Assembly (NCBI RefSeq): GCF_000153465.1
Contig: NZ_CH672387.1
Coordinates: 271,179 to 335,178 of the forward strand
Reading direction: 5' to 3'
Length of the DNA: 64,000 nucleotides
Source: Aurantimonas manganoxydans SI85-9A1
GTDB taxonomy: Bacteria; Pseudomonadota; Alphaproteobacteria; Rhizobiales; Rhizobiaceae
Shown here: piece after piece, positions 56,963-64,000 of the stretch
Layout: each line of letters starts with the position of its first letter
Numbering within the stretch: the stretch's first letter is position 1
The notes under the pieces: model-generated
The model's database searches: none
Seen by the model: the letters and a program-made list of their open reading frames with translations, nothing else
Told to the model about the DNA's origin: nothing
Position numbers and translations under genes: made by a program

Positions 56963-57159
56963 GACGCATTGCGCGTCGCGCCGGGCAGGAAGCTACGCGG
57001 CCGATGGATCGAACGGGCCGCTGGTTCATTTTCCCGGTCGTGACAGCGGCGTTGCCGCGGCCGGACGGTTCCGCATCCCGGCGCGTTCGGTAAGGGCGGT
57101 CATTGCGGAGAGCGCGGACAGGGGCAATGATCCCGGCTCCGGCTTGGGAACGAGGTCTC

Positions 57160-57906
57160 ATGTTTCGTGTCGCGTCCTACAATATCCGCAAGAGCGTCGG
57201 CACCGACTGGCGTCGGCGGCCGAAACAGATTCTCGACGTCCTCACCGAACTCGATGCCGACATCGTCGCGCTGCAGGAGGTCGACCGCCGGCTGGGCGAC
57301 CGGCTGTCGTCGCTGTCGCCCGGCCTGATCGCGGAGATGACGCATTTCCGGCCGATCCGCTTCGGCGTGCGGCCAGGGAGCCTGGGCTGGCACGGCAACA
57401 CGATCCTGGTGCGCAAGGACGTGGAATTGCTGCGCCGCAAGCGGCTGGTGCTGCCGGCGCTGGAGCCGCGCGGCGCGGCGCTGGCCGATCTGCAGATCGG
57501 CGATCTCAAGATCCGGGTCGTCGGCATGCATCTCGGCCTTGTCGGGCTGTGGCGCAAGCGGCAGGCCCGCGCTGTGCTGGACCAGCTGGCCAGCCTGGAA
57601 GAGCCGCTGCCGACGGTGATGATGGGCGATCTCAACCAGTGGAACACCGAGGGCGGGTGCCTGGCCCATTTCGCCGAGGACCATCACGTCATCGCGCCGG
57701 GTCTCAGCTTCCACTCGCAAATGCCCTTCGTCTCCTTCGACCGGATCATCACCAGCCTCGACATCCATGTGGATGCGGCGGCCGTGCACAGCTCCGAACG
57801 GGCGCGGCTCGCCTCGGACCATCTGCCGGTCTGGGCCGACCTGTCGCTGCTTGGCGCCGATGGCGATCAGAAGCGGCGGGACGTGGCGATGTCGCACGCA
57901 TACTGA
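57160..57906 (+). CDS. Endonuclease/exonuclease/phosphatase family protein
   Basis: The product has 248 residues from ATG 57160. EEP motifs are RVASYNIRKS with Asn8, the catalytic Glu40 in VALQEVDRR, MMGDLNQWN and the C-terminal SDHLPVWADL with the His. There is no signal peptide or membrane segment. It may be a phosphodiesterase or lipid phosphatase. Its last 40 bases overlap the convergent phospholipase D-like gene. Confidence 0.82.
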   Translation: MFRVASYNIRKSVGTDWRRRPKQILDVLTELDADIVALQEVDRRLGDRLSSLSPGLIAEMTHFRPIRFGVRPGSLGWHGNTILVRKDVELLRRKRLVLPALEPRGAALADLQIGDLKIRVVGMHLGLVGLWRKRQARAVLDQLASLEEPLPTVMMGDLNQWNTEGGCLAHFAEDHHVIAPGLSFHSQMPFVSFDRIITSLDIHVDAAAVHSSERARLASDHLPVWADLSLLGADGDQKRRDVAMSHAY

Positions 57907-58925
57907 TCGGCGAGCACGTCCCTGAAGGCTGGCGAGGTGGTGGCCAGGCCGTTCTCGACGTTCAGGCCGATGCTCAGCATGTCGAGATTGAAGCTGCTGA
58001 CCATGCTCCAGTCGTCGATGATCGCCAGCTTGGCGTGCATCATGCCCGGCAGGTAGCCATGGGCCTCGACCCCGCGCCGCACGAGCGCGGCGGCGAAACG
58101 CTGCGAAAAGAGATCGATGCCCGGATGATCGCTGCGGGCCGGCAGCAGCAGGCGGACGCGCACGCCCCGTTGCCTCGCGCCGGTGAGCGCCGACCAGATC
58201 TTCCGGTCCGGGAACAGATAGGGCGTCGCCAGATCGATGGACGTTTCGGCATCGCGCAACCGGCTCAGCAATGCCTGGTAGATCTGCTGGCGGGCCGGTC
58301 GCACCGGATCGCTGGTCAGGTAATTCCAGTGGCCGGCGCCGCAGGTCGCTTCCGCCGACTGACTGCGGCTCCTGCAGGCCGAAATGCCGCTGGCATAGGC
58401 CCAGGCGGTCTCGAACGCGGCGAGGGCGGCGGGCACGATCGGGCCCTCGATGCGCACCATCGTGTCGCGCCAGTCCGCCATGCGGTCGGAATAGCAGGCG
58501 CCACCGGCCATCATCCGGCGCCCGTCGGCGATGACCGACTTGCGATGCAGGCGGTGCATGCCGCTGATCGGATTGCGCAGAAGCCGGCTCAGAGGATTGT
58601 AGCGGACGAGTTCACCGCCGGCTTGCCGGAACGCGGCGCCCGCCGGGCTTCGGGCAAGCTCAGCACTGCCGAAGGCATCGACGAGCAGGCGGACATGGAC
58701 GCCGCGCCGCGCGGCCTTGGTCAGGACATCCATCAGCCGGGTGCCGATCATGTCCGCTCCGAAGATGTACTGCTCGATCGCAAGGCTTGTGCGGGCGCCG
58801 TCGCACAGCTCCAGCACCGCCGGCCAGATCGTTTCGTTGCGATGGAAGATCCGCCATTGCGACGGGCTCATCGGCACAGGCGCCGTGGTCACGGCCTGCG
58901 GAATTTCGGGGTCGGTGCAACTCAT
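57867..58925 (-). CDS. Phospholipase D / cardiolipin synthase-like protein
   Basis: The product has 352 residues from ATG 58925. Two HKD motifs are intact: HRKSVIAD and HAKLAIID. Around them are SLAIEQYIFGADMIGTRLMD and VSSFNLDMLSIGLNVENG. The N-terminal membrane helices of ClsA are missing, so it is like ClsB or a soluble transphosphatidylase. Its start codon overlaps the stop of a short galE remnant by ATGA, so its translation probably depends on that remnant's ribosome site. Confidence 0.83.
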   Translation of the reverse strand: MSCTDPEIPQAVTTAPVPMSPSQWRIFHRNETIWPAVLELCDGARTSLAIEQYIFGADMIGTRLMDVLTKAARRGVHVRLLVDAFGSAELARSPAGAAFRQAGGELVRYNPLSRLLRNPISGMHRLHRKSVIADGRRMMAGGACYSDRMADWRDTMVRIEGPIVPAALAAFETAWAYASGISACRSRSQSAEATCGAGHWNYLTSDPVRPARQQIYQALLSRLRDAETSIDLATPYLFPDRKIWSALTGARQRGVRVRLLLPARSDHPGIDLFSQRFAAALVRRGVEAHGYLPGMMHAKLAIIDDWSMVSSFNLDMLSIGLNVENGLATTSPAFRDVLADQYACDIATSRRF

Positions 58926-59026
58926 CCCAGATCGTCCAGCACCAAAACGTCCTCCCCGCGGGCAAAAAGCCCGAGGGTCATGTGGCTGCCGATATAGCCG
59001 GCGCCGCCGGTCACGAGAACGCTCAT
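58922..59026 (-). pseudogene. galE: UDP-glucose 4-epimerase remnant, first 34 codons
   Basis: From ATG 59026, with GAGAGGA upstream, the frame encodes MSVLVTGGAGYIGSHMTLGL and ends VLVLDDLG before TGA. This is the N-terminal NAD-binding strand-helix-strand of GalE, whose normal length is about 330 residues. The rest is gone, replaced by the phospholipase D-like gene. The remnant may act as a leader peptide for that gene. Confidence 0.8.
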
Positions 59027-59272
59027 CCTGTTCCTCTCGCCGCATCGGCCCGATAGAGGGCCCGGCCTTTGCGGCGCACAGTGTCGCGAACCCGCTCTGC
59101 GGCGCAAGAGGCGCGATGCGCGGCGCAGGCCGGGGGCCCCTGGAGGGTCACGCGGGGTCGACGCGCTTCCCCTACGGATACTGGCGGGGGTCGCTCGTGC
59201 CACTAGCTGCAATCGTCAGGCCAGCAGCGGTGCCGCGGCATCGCGCCGGCGACGAATCGAAGGCGACGCGTC

Positions 59273-60184
59273 ATGCCGAGGACCGGGAACTCCCAGAGCC
59301 ATCTCTTCCCGTTGCCACGGTGTTGGGTGACCGCGCCGGCCCTGATCACGATGCTGCTGATGACCGTTGCCCCGGTGAACGCTCAACGCCCGGACGGCGA
59401 GGAGACCGGCGCGACGACCGAGGCGGTCGACGATCCAGTCAACGCGCCGCTGTCCGGCGACGAAGCCGCCGAACGGCCGGTAACCGCGATTCCGTTGCCG
59501 GAGCGGCGGCCTGCCGGTCGCAAAGCCGCATCGCCCGCGGCAGACCCGCCCACCGATCAGAGCGACCGGGCGACGCCGGAGGAGCTGCGCGGCCGGGATC
59601 CGACCATCGCCCCGGAAGCCGCCGTCGCGGCGGCGGCAGCCATCGCCGACGCCAGGATCTGCGAGGACGAACTCACCCGGCGCGGCGTCACCTTCACGGT
59701 GGGCGGCAGCATCAGCGAAGGCGATTGCGGTGTCCTGCGTCCGATCGATCTCGACCGGCTGTCATCGGGCGTGACGATCGCCCAGCCGACACAGCTCCTC
59801 TGCCGCTCGGCGCTGGCGCTGGACATCTGGGTGGCGAGCAGCGTCGTCCCCGCCGCACAGGCGCAGTTTCCCGGCGATGCCGTCACGGCGTTTCGCCACG
59901 CCTCCACCTATGTCTGCCGCAGCCGCTCGTCCGGCAGCCGCATTTCCGAACATGCCCGCGGCAGCGCCGTCGACGTCGCCGATTTCGGCTTTGCCAGCGG
60001 GCGCCGGCTGGGCGTCGAAAAGCAGGCGGAGGGCTCACCGGAGCAGGCGTTCCAGCGCCAGATTCGCGAGGGCGCCTGCGGACCGTTCAAGACGGTGCTG
60101 GGACCGGGCACCGACGCCGACCACGCGACGCATTTCCACCTCGACATCGCTGCTCGTCGCAACGGGGCGACCTATTGCAAGTGA
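59273..60184 (+). CDS. Extensin-like C-terminal domain protein, secreted
   Basis: The product has 303 residues from ATG 59273 (GAAGG nine bases upstream). A membrane-type signal follows a polar start (VTAPALITMLLMTVAPVNAQ). Residues 38-115 are a Pro/Asp/Ala-rich disordered linker. The C-terminal 180 residues are the extensin-like domain common in alphaproteobacteria, with zinc-peptidase-like motifs SEHARGSAVDVADF and ADHATHFHLDIAAR and several paired cysteines. It probably acts on peptidoglycan in the periplasm; the enzymatic role is inferred from similarity to M15-type folds. Confidence 0.82.
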   Translation: MPRTGNSQSHLFPLPRCWVTAPALITMLLMTVAPVNAQRPDGEETGATTEAVDDPVNAPLSGDEAAERPVTAIPLPERRPAGRKAASPAADPPTDQSDRATPEELRGRDPTIAPEAAVAAAAAIADARICEDELTRRGVTFTVGGSISEGDCGVLRPIDLDRLSSGVTIAQPTQLLCRSALALDIWVASSVVPAAQAQFPGDAVTAFRHASTYVCRSRSSGSRISEHARGSAVDVADFGFASGRRLGVEKQAEGSPEQAFQRQIREGACGPFKTVLGPGTDADHATHFHLDIAARRNGATYCK

Positions 60185-60241
60185 AGCCGCGCGGGCCGTG
60201 CCGCGGGATGGTGTTGAAGGCTCTTCGGCAGCCGGAAAGCG

Positions 60242-61141
60242 TCAGGCGAAGGCGAGGGTCGGGGTCGGCTGCAGGCCGGCGAAACTCGCCACGACATGCT
60301 CGGCCAGCGCCTCGGCGACGGCGCTGCAGCCGCGCCGTTTCATCAGCGCCACCTCGTATTGCCGCAAGGGGGGCAAGCCTTCCGCCGCGCCGAGCTTCTG
60401 CAGCGGCGCGGTGACATGGCTTTCCGGCAGGGGCGCGATCGCGAGGTCGGCCAGCACCGCGGCGATCTGTCCCTGGGAATGGCCGCTGGAATAGGCGATG
60501 CGATAGCGCACATTGGCGGCATCGAGCGCATCGAGCGCGATGGCCCGCCAGGCACAGCCGCGGCTGGCGAGCGCCAGCGGCAGCGGCTCGCGGGCGATGG
60601 CGCCGCCATGTTTCAGCCCGGCCCAGACGAGGTTCTCCGTGTGCACGATGGTGACCATGCGCTGGCCGTATTCGCCGCAGGCGAGCACCGCCAGATCGAG
60701 CTCGCCGGCATCGCAGAGGCGGCGCAGATCATCGCTCGAGCGCAGCTTCACGTCGACCTCGACCTGCGGATGGGTCGAGGCGAAACGCTTGAGGATCTGC
60801 GGCACGGCGATATAGCCGATGTCGTCGGGGGCGCCGAAGACGACGCGCCCCTCGATGCCCTGCGTCAGGAAGCGCGACACGGTTTCTTCGTTGAGATCCA
60901 TCAGGCGGCGGGCGTAGCCCAGAAACGCCTCGCCATCGCTGGTCAGGCGCACGGTGCGGCCTTCGCGCACGAACAATTCGCGGCGCAGTATCTCTTCCAG
61001 CTTCTTCATCTGCAGGCTGACCGCCGAGGGCGTGCGGGCGACGCGGTCGGCGGCGCGCGAAAAGCTGCCCGTGTCGCAGATGGCGACGAAGGTGCGCGCG
61101 AGATCGGTTTCGATCAGGGGAAGCTGGCTGTGCCGGGACAT
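60242..61141 (-). CDS. LysR-family transcriptional regulator
   Basis: The product has 299 residues from ATG 61141. The HTH is RTFVAICDTGSFSRAADRVA, then TPSAVSLQMKKLEE, followed by the usual linker helix and two-lobe effector domain (GRVVFGAPDDIGYIAVPQIL). It keeps the length of the family. A dyad with a T-N11-A motif lies 12 bases upstream of the start. The divergent 72-residue protein gene is a likely target. Confidence 0.9.
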   Translation of the reverse strand: MSRHSQLPLIETDLARTFVAICDTGSFSRAADRVARTPSAVSLQMKKLEEILRRELFVREGRTVRLTSDGEAFLGYARRLMDLNEETVSRFLTQGIEGRVVFGAPDDIGYIAVPQILKRFASTHPQVEVDVKLRSSDDLRRLCDAGELDLAVLACGEYGQRMVTIVHTENLVWAGLKHGGAIAREPLPLALASRGCAWRAIALDALDAANVRYRIAYSSGHSQGQIAAVLADLAIAPLPESHVTAPLQKLGAAEGLPPLRQYEVALMKRRGCSAVAEALAEHVVASFAGLQPTPTLAFA

Positions 61142-61153
61142 GCGCGGGACCGA

Positions 61154-61166
61154 TGAGTGCAACTCA
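61154..61166. promoter_or_regulatory. LysR-type dyad between lysR and the 72-residue protein gene
   Basis: TGAGT-GCA-ACTCA is a perfect 13-bp dyad that fits T-N11-A, the LysR recognition form. It lies between divergent genes, 12 bases from the lysR start and 90 from the other start. Confidence 0.55.
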
Positions 61167-61255
61167 CCGATCAGTTTAGATCTTATCGCTGGAATTGCCA
61201 GCGCGACTATCGCACATCCCATGGATTGATGATGATCCGCCGAAGGGGTGGCGAC

Positions 61256-61474
61256 ATGTTCGGACTGAAGATCGCAAAGCGCTCGCAGCGTGCTGGCCAG
61301 GCCATGAAGTCGGCCGAACGGCTGGACCGGTCGATGTCCCTGCTCGACGCCCATATCCGCGCCGATGTCGGCGACATGGGCCGTCCGAACGAGATCGTCC
61401 CGCTGTCCGAAAGCCTGCGCTGGCGGATGGTCGAGGAAAGCCGGTTCGTCCGCTCCCTCAACGCCTTCGAATAA
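61256..61474 (+). CDS. Small alpha-helical protein of unknown function
   Basis: The product has 72 residues from ATG 61256, with AAGGGG seven bases upstream; ATG 61229 would add nine residues but lacks a good site. It is basic and mainly helical (GLKIAKRSQRAGQAMKSAER, SMSLLDAHIRADVGDMG), with no membrane segment or cysteine. I do not recognise the family. It is divergent from a LysR gene across a T-N11-A dyad, so it may be under that regulator. Confidence 0.55.
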   Translation: MFGLKIAKRSQRAGQAMKSAERLDRSMSLLDAHIRADVGDMGRPNEIVPLSESLRWRMVEESRFVRSLNAFE

Positions 61475-61486
61475 ATCCAGCAATTC

Positions 61487-61512
61487 GCCGCCGTCCGGCT
61501 TCGGTCGGCGGC
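61487..61512. terminator. Stem-loop between the small protein gene and the M23 peptidase gene
   Basis: GCCGCCG and CGGCGGC pair (61487-61493 with 61506-61512), then CCG with CGG after one T-T mismatch, around the loop GCTT. It lies 12 bases after a stop codon, between two convergent genes, and is followed by CTCTTG. Confidence 0.6.
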
Positions 61513-61547
61513 CTCTTGCAGCTCGACACTGATCGCGCGAACGCTGC

Positions 61548-63485
61548 CTAGCGGGCCGCCAGCAATGGCGTTTCCACCCGCTCGCGCAGCAATTCGTCGA
61601 TCCGGTCGCGCTCGCGCTGGAAGGTCGCGAGTTCCTCGCCCTCCAGCACCCGGCCCGACGGCAGCTTGATGCGCATCGGGTCGACCTTCTGGCCGTTCAC
61701 CGAAATCTCGTAATGCAGGTGGTTGCCGGTCGACAGGCCGGTCGAGCCGACATAGCCGATCACCTGACCCTGGCGCACGCGCGAGCCGACCTTGACGCCC
61801 TTGGCGATGCCGCTCTGGTGCGAATAGGAGGTTTCGTAGCCATTGGCGTGGCGCACGATGGTCTGCCGCCCGTAGCCGCTGACCCAGCCGGCCTTCTTCA
61901 CCACGCCGTCGCCGGACGCGAAGATCGGGGTGCCGCCGGGCGCCGCCCAGTCGACGCCCCAGTGCGGACGGACATAGCCGAGCACCGGGTGCTTGCGGCC
62001 GGTCGAAAAGGCCGAGCTGAAGCGGCCTCTGGGGACGGGCTTGCGCAACAGGAACTGCTTGGCGCTGCGGCCGTCGGCGTCGAAATAGTCGGCGTTCTCG
62101 GCGTCCTTCGGCCGGAAGCGGTAGAAGCGCCGCGAGGTCTCGCCGAAGCGGACGTCGACGAACAGCATCTCGGATTCGTCTGTCGCCTCCTCCTTGCCCT
62201 CCTCCATCGAGTAGAAGACGGCGACGCGGTCGGTCGGGCCGAGGCGGGACTGCAGGTCGACTTCGGTGGCCAGCATCTGGACGAGCTGCTGGCAGAGGCG
62301 GTCGTTGAGGCCGTACGCAAGCGCGGCCTGGTAGAGCCCGTCATAGACGGTGGGCATCTTGGCGCGCAGCGGCGCCTCGCTTTCGCTGCTGTCGAAGGCG
62401 GCGGCGACGGAGCCGCCCATTTCGGGAGCCTGCGCCGGCTCGAACGGGCCGTCCTCGGTTTCGGCGACGGTGCCCAGATGGCGGGTGCCGCGATAGGCGG
62501 AGAGCCGGACCACCGTGGCGGCCTCGCCGATCGTCTCGACGCCGACGCGCAGGGCGTCGCCGGGTTTCAGCGCATCCGCCTCCAGCCGCGCTGCGAGGGC
62601 CTCGACCGCCTTGCCGCTCTTGCTCTCGTCATAGCCATTGGCATCGAGCACGGCAGCCATCTTCGCGGCCTCGCGCAGCGGGATGACCTCTTCGTGGAAT
62701 TCCGGCCGGTCGTTGCCGGTGTCGGACGGCGCCAGGGAGACGTTCTCCTCGATCACCCGGAAGGCCGATCCCGGCTCGTATTCTGCGGCATCGCTGGTCA
62801 GGTTGAAGCGCAGCGGATCGACGGTGTTGAGCGAGGCGACCTGCACCGGCGCATAGGCGAGCGAGGGCGAAACCTGCCGCACCAGCCGCTCGGCCTCGCT
62901 GGTGCCGATGTCGTCGACGCGCTCGTAGCTGTCGGGGTCGAAATCGAAGGGTTCGACCTTCAGCCGCACCTCGGCCTCCACCCGCGCGCCGTAGAGCTGC
63001 GCGGCCTGGCCTTCGTCGCCGGATTCCGGTTCGTCGGCGTCCGGGTCGGCAAAGATGTTGAGCGGATCGAAGGCCGGGTAGTCGATGCTGGTCTGGTGGC
63101 GGGCGCCGAGCAGCATGTTGACATAGCCGAAGGGCAGGGTGCGGATGACCTCGCGGTCGCCCTCGCGGGTCATGGTCGACAATTCGACGACCTGCCGGCT
63201 GCGGGCGACGGGCAGGGCGGTGGCGACGACGCGCTCGCCCTTCTCGTTGAGATCCTCGCTGGGGGCGAAGGCGGCGGCAAGACCCGCGGGCCGGGCGGCG
63301 CCGCGATGGCCGTCGAGCGCGGCCGACAGGGCGATGCCCATCAGCGCCGTCGAGGTCAGGCCGGTGAGAAGCGTGCCGGCCAGCCAGCGCGCCGAGACCT
63401 GGCGACGGTCGGGCTTGCGCCTTCGGTCGCTGATCAGTGGCGGCTCGTCCCCGAATGCCGGCGTGTGTTGCGGCAAGCGCACCAT
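61548..63485 (-). CDS. M23-family metallopeptidase (peptidoglycan endopeptidase)
   Basis: The product has 645 residues from ATG 63485. A single membrane anchor at about residues 31-56 (WLAGTLLTGLTSTALMGIAL) puts the rest in the periplasm. A long middle part has LysM/OapA-like character (DALKPGDALRVGVETIGEAA). The M23 domain near the end has the zinc ligands in RPHWGVDWAAPGGTPIFASG and NHLHYEISVNG. The C-terminal coiled tail follows. It probably cuts peptide cross-links during growth or division. An upstream start at 63584 is less likely. Confidence 0.88.
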   Translation of the reverse strand: MVRLPQHTPAFGDEPPLISDRRRKPDRRQVSARWLAGTLLTGLTSTALMGIALSAALDGHRGAARPAGLAAAFAPSEDLNEKGERVVATALPVARSRQVVELSTMTREGDREVIRTLPFGYVNMLLGARHQTSIDYPAFDPLNIFADPDADEPESGDEGQAAQLYGARVEAEVRLKVEPFDFDPDSYERVDDIGTSEAERLVRQVSPSLAYAPVQVASLNTVDPLRFNLTSDAAEYEPGSAFRVIEENVSLAPSDTGNDRPEFHEEVIPLREAAKMAAVLDANGYDESKSGKAVEALAARLEADALKPGDALRVGVETIGEAATVVRLSAYRGTRHLGTVAETEDGPFEPAQAPEMGGSVAAAFDSSESEAPLRAKMPTVYDGLYQAALAYGLNDRLCQQLVQMLATEVDLQSRLGPTDRVAVFYSMEEGKEEATDESEMLFVDVRFGETSRRFYRFRPKDAENADYFDADGRSAKQFLLRKPVPRGRFSSAFSTGRKHPVLGYVRPHWGVDWAAPGGTPIFASGDGVVKKAGWVSGYGRQTIVRHANGYETSYSHQSGIAKGVKVGSRVRQGQVIGYVGSTGLSTGNHLHYEISVNGQKVDPMRIKLPSGRVLEGEELATFQRERDRIDELLRERVETPLLAAR

Positions 63486-64000
63486 CCCTCTCGTCGTCGC
63501 CTCTGGATATCCCCGCTTCCGCCTTCGGCGCACAAGGTGGCGAAATATCGACCATATTCCCCGGCGAGCTGCCGCGGGTGACATGGTCCATAGGGCATAC
63601 AGGGCCCGCCGGCCTGTCTCAAGTCACCGGCCGTCCTCTGATCGATCTTCCGCGTCTTCGCGCGCGCGCGCGAATCCCTACACCGGAGAAGGCGCGGTAC
63701 CGGGGAAGGCCGCGCGAAGGCTCCCGGCACGGCCGGGAAGCTGATCAAAGGCGGGGAGGGCGCAAGACGAGGAGGCTCAACGTTCGATGAAAGCCATGGG
63801 CCATGACCGCCCGATTACACCGCTTCCGACCTGGTGGTGGTCACCTTCAGAGGGCGACGCAGTCCGGATCCGGTTCGAACCCCTGCGATGACGCACCCAT
63901 CAGCCCGCCAAACCGACCGTCGAGCTTTGATCGGAGTTCGCGAGGCACCGCTATGCTGAGCGGAGCGCTGTTCACCCCTTTGAGCCAGAGGTCCGAACCG
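63486..64000. other. Right-edge intergenic region
   Basis: This 515-bp stretch upstream of the M23 gene holds its promoter region, a CG-alternating tract (63658-63671) and one short frame at 63787-63891. A GGTTCGAACC palindrome near 63870 resembles a T-arm but has no matching tRNA stem. I see no other gene or RNA family in it. Confidence 0.5.
63787..63891 (+). CDS. Possible 34-residue Trp-rich peptide
   Basis: An ATG at 63787 with GAGGAGG eleven bases upstream opens a 34-codon frame that contains three consecutive Trp codons (TWWWSP) and ends SEGDAVRIRFEPLR. It may be a small protein or a leader peptide of a gene beyond the window. The evidence is only the ribosome site and composition. Confidence 0.25.
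   Translation: MKAMGHDRPITPLPTWWWSPSEGDAVRIRFEPLR

Noticed and set aside
56963..56977. Terminator after the tandem PPC gene
   Set aside because: GACGC/GCGTC gives only a 5-bp stem with no T run, too weak to claim.
63658..63671. Alternating CG tract as a possible Z-DNA or repeat element
   Set aside because: It is a single run of about 14 bases in a very GC-rich region and has no second copy or partner that would support a function.
63860..63890. tRNA T-arm-like GGTTCGAACC sequence near the right edge
   Set aside because: On neither strand does a 5-bp T stem form around a 7-base loop, and no acceptor, D or anticodon stem could be paired with it.

Overview
The window looks like chromosomal DNA from a high-GC alphaproteobacterium, most likely of the Hyphomicrobiales (Rhizobiales) type. 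The reasons are the very GC-rich third codon positions, densely packed operons with ATGA/GTGA overlaps, TRAP, tricarboxylate (TctABC) and sugar ABC transporters, a standalone OpgH glucan glucosyltransferase, an extensin-like C-terminal protein, and a RibA with an extra N-terminal domain. I see no rRNA, tRNA, CRISPR array, insertion sequence or phage gene. The genus is not determined.

Layout. 1-8.5 kb: housekeeping (rmuC fragment, a secreted peptidoglycan-binding serine protease, a pyrimidine 5'-nucleotidase, a DMT permease, argB, a periplasmic histidine phosphatase, a propionyl-CoA synthetase). 9-17.3 kb: a complete D-xylose module (xylA, xylB, a three-gene ABC importer and a ROK repressor), with a HicAB toxin-antitoxin module between xylA and xylB whose toxin gene is frameshifted. 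17.2-23.2 kb: a secreted di-heme cytochrome coupled to an FG-GAP/ASPIC-UnbV protein, then opgH coupled to an FkbM methyltransferase. 23.2-28 kb: ribA divergent from a tightly overlapping set of four genes (BchC-like dehydrogenase, PTPS/QueD-like protein, glycosyltransferase, methyltransferase); this is the best candidate for an undescribed pathway, perhaps a glycosylated and methylated pterin or a related GTP-derived product. 28-35.8 kb: cytochrome b561, modABC directly behind a ribokinase gene, a cupin, class I fumarase and a CaiB/BaiF CoA-transferase. 35.8-41.2 kb: an RND efflux pair with a TetR repressor and a clear operator. 41.3-44.5 kb: tctCBA. 44.7-49.1 kb: gcvTHP. 49.2-57 kb: a TRAP transporter divergent from an IclR regulator, thiolase, acyl-CoA synthetase and tandem-PPC protein, with two matching operator copies. 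57-64 kb: an EEP-family phosphatase, a phospholipase D-like protein preceded by a galE remnant, an extensin-like protein, a LysR regulator with a T-N11-A dyad, a 72-residue protein and an M23 endopeptidase.

How the parts work together. Xylose enters through XylFHG, is isomerised by XylA and phosphorylated by XylB, with XylR as the likely repressor. The TRAP/IclR locus has the form of an import and CoA-activation route for an organic acid, ending in thiolytic cleavage, but its substrate is unknown. In all three importer operons that begin with the solute-binding protein gene (xylF, tctC, dctP), a stem-loop sits between that gene and the first membrane-component gene, which suggests that binding-protein excess is set at the RNA level.
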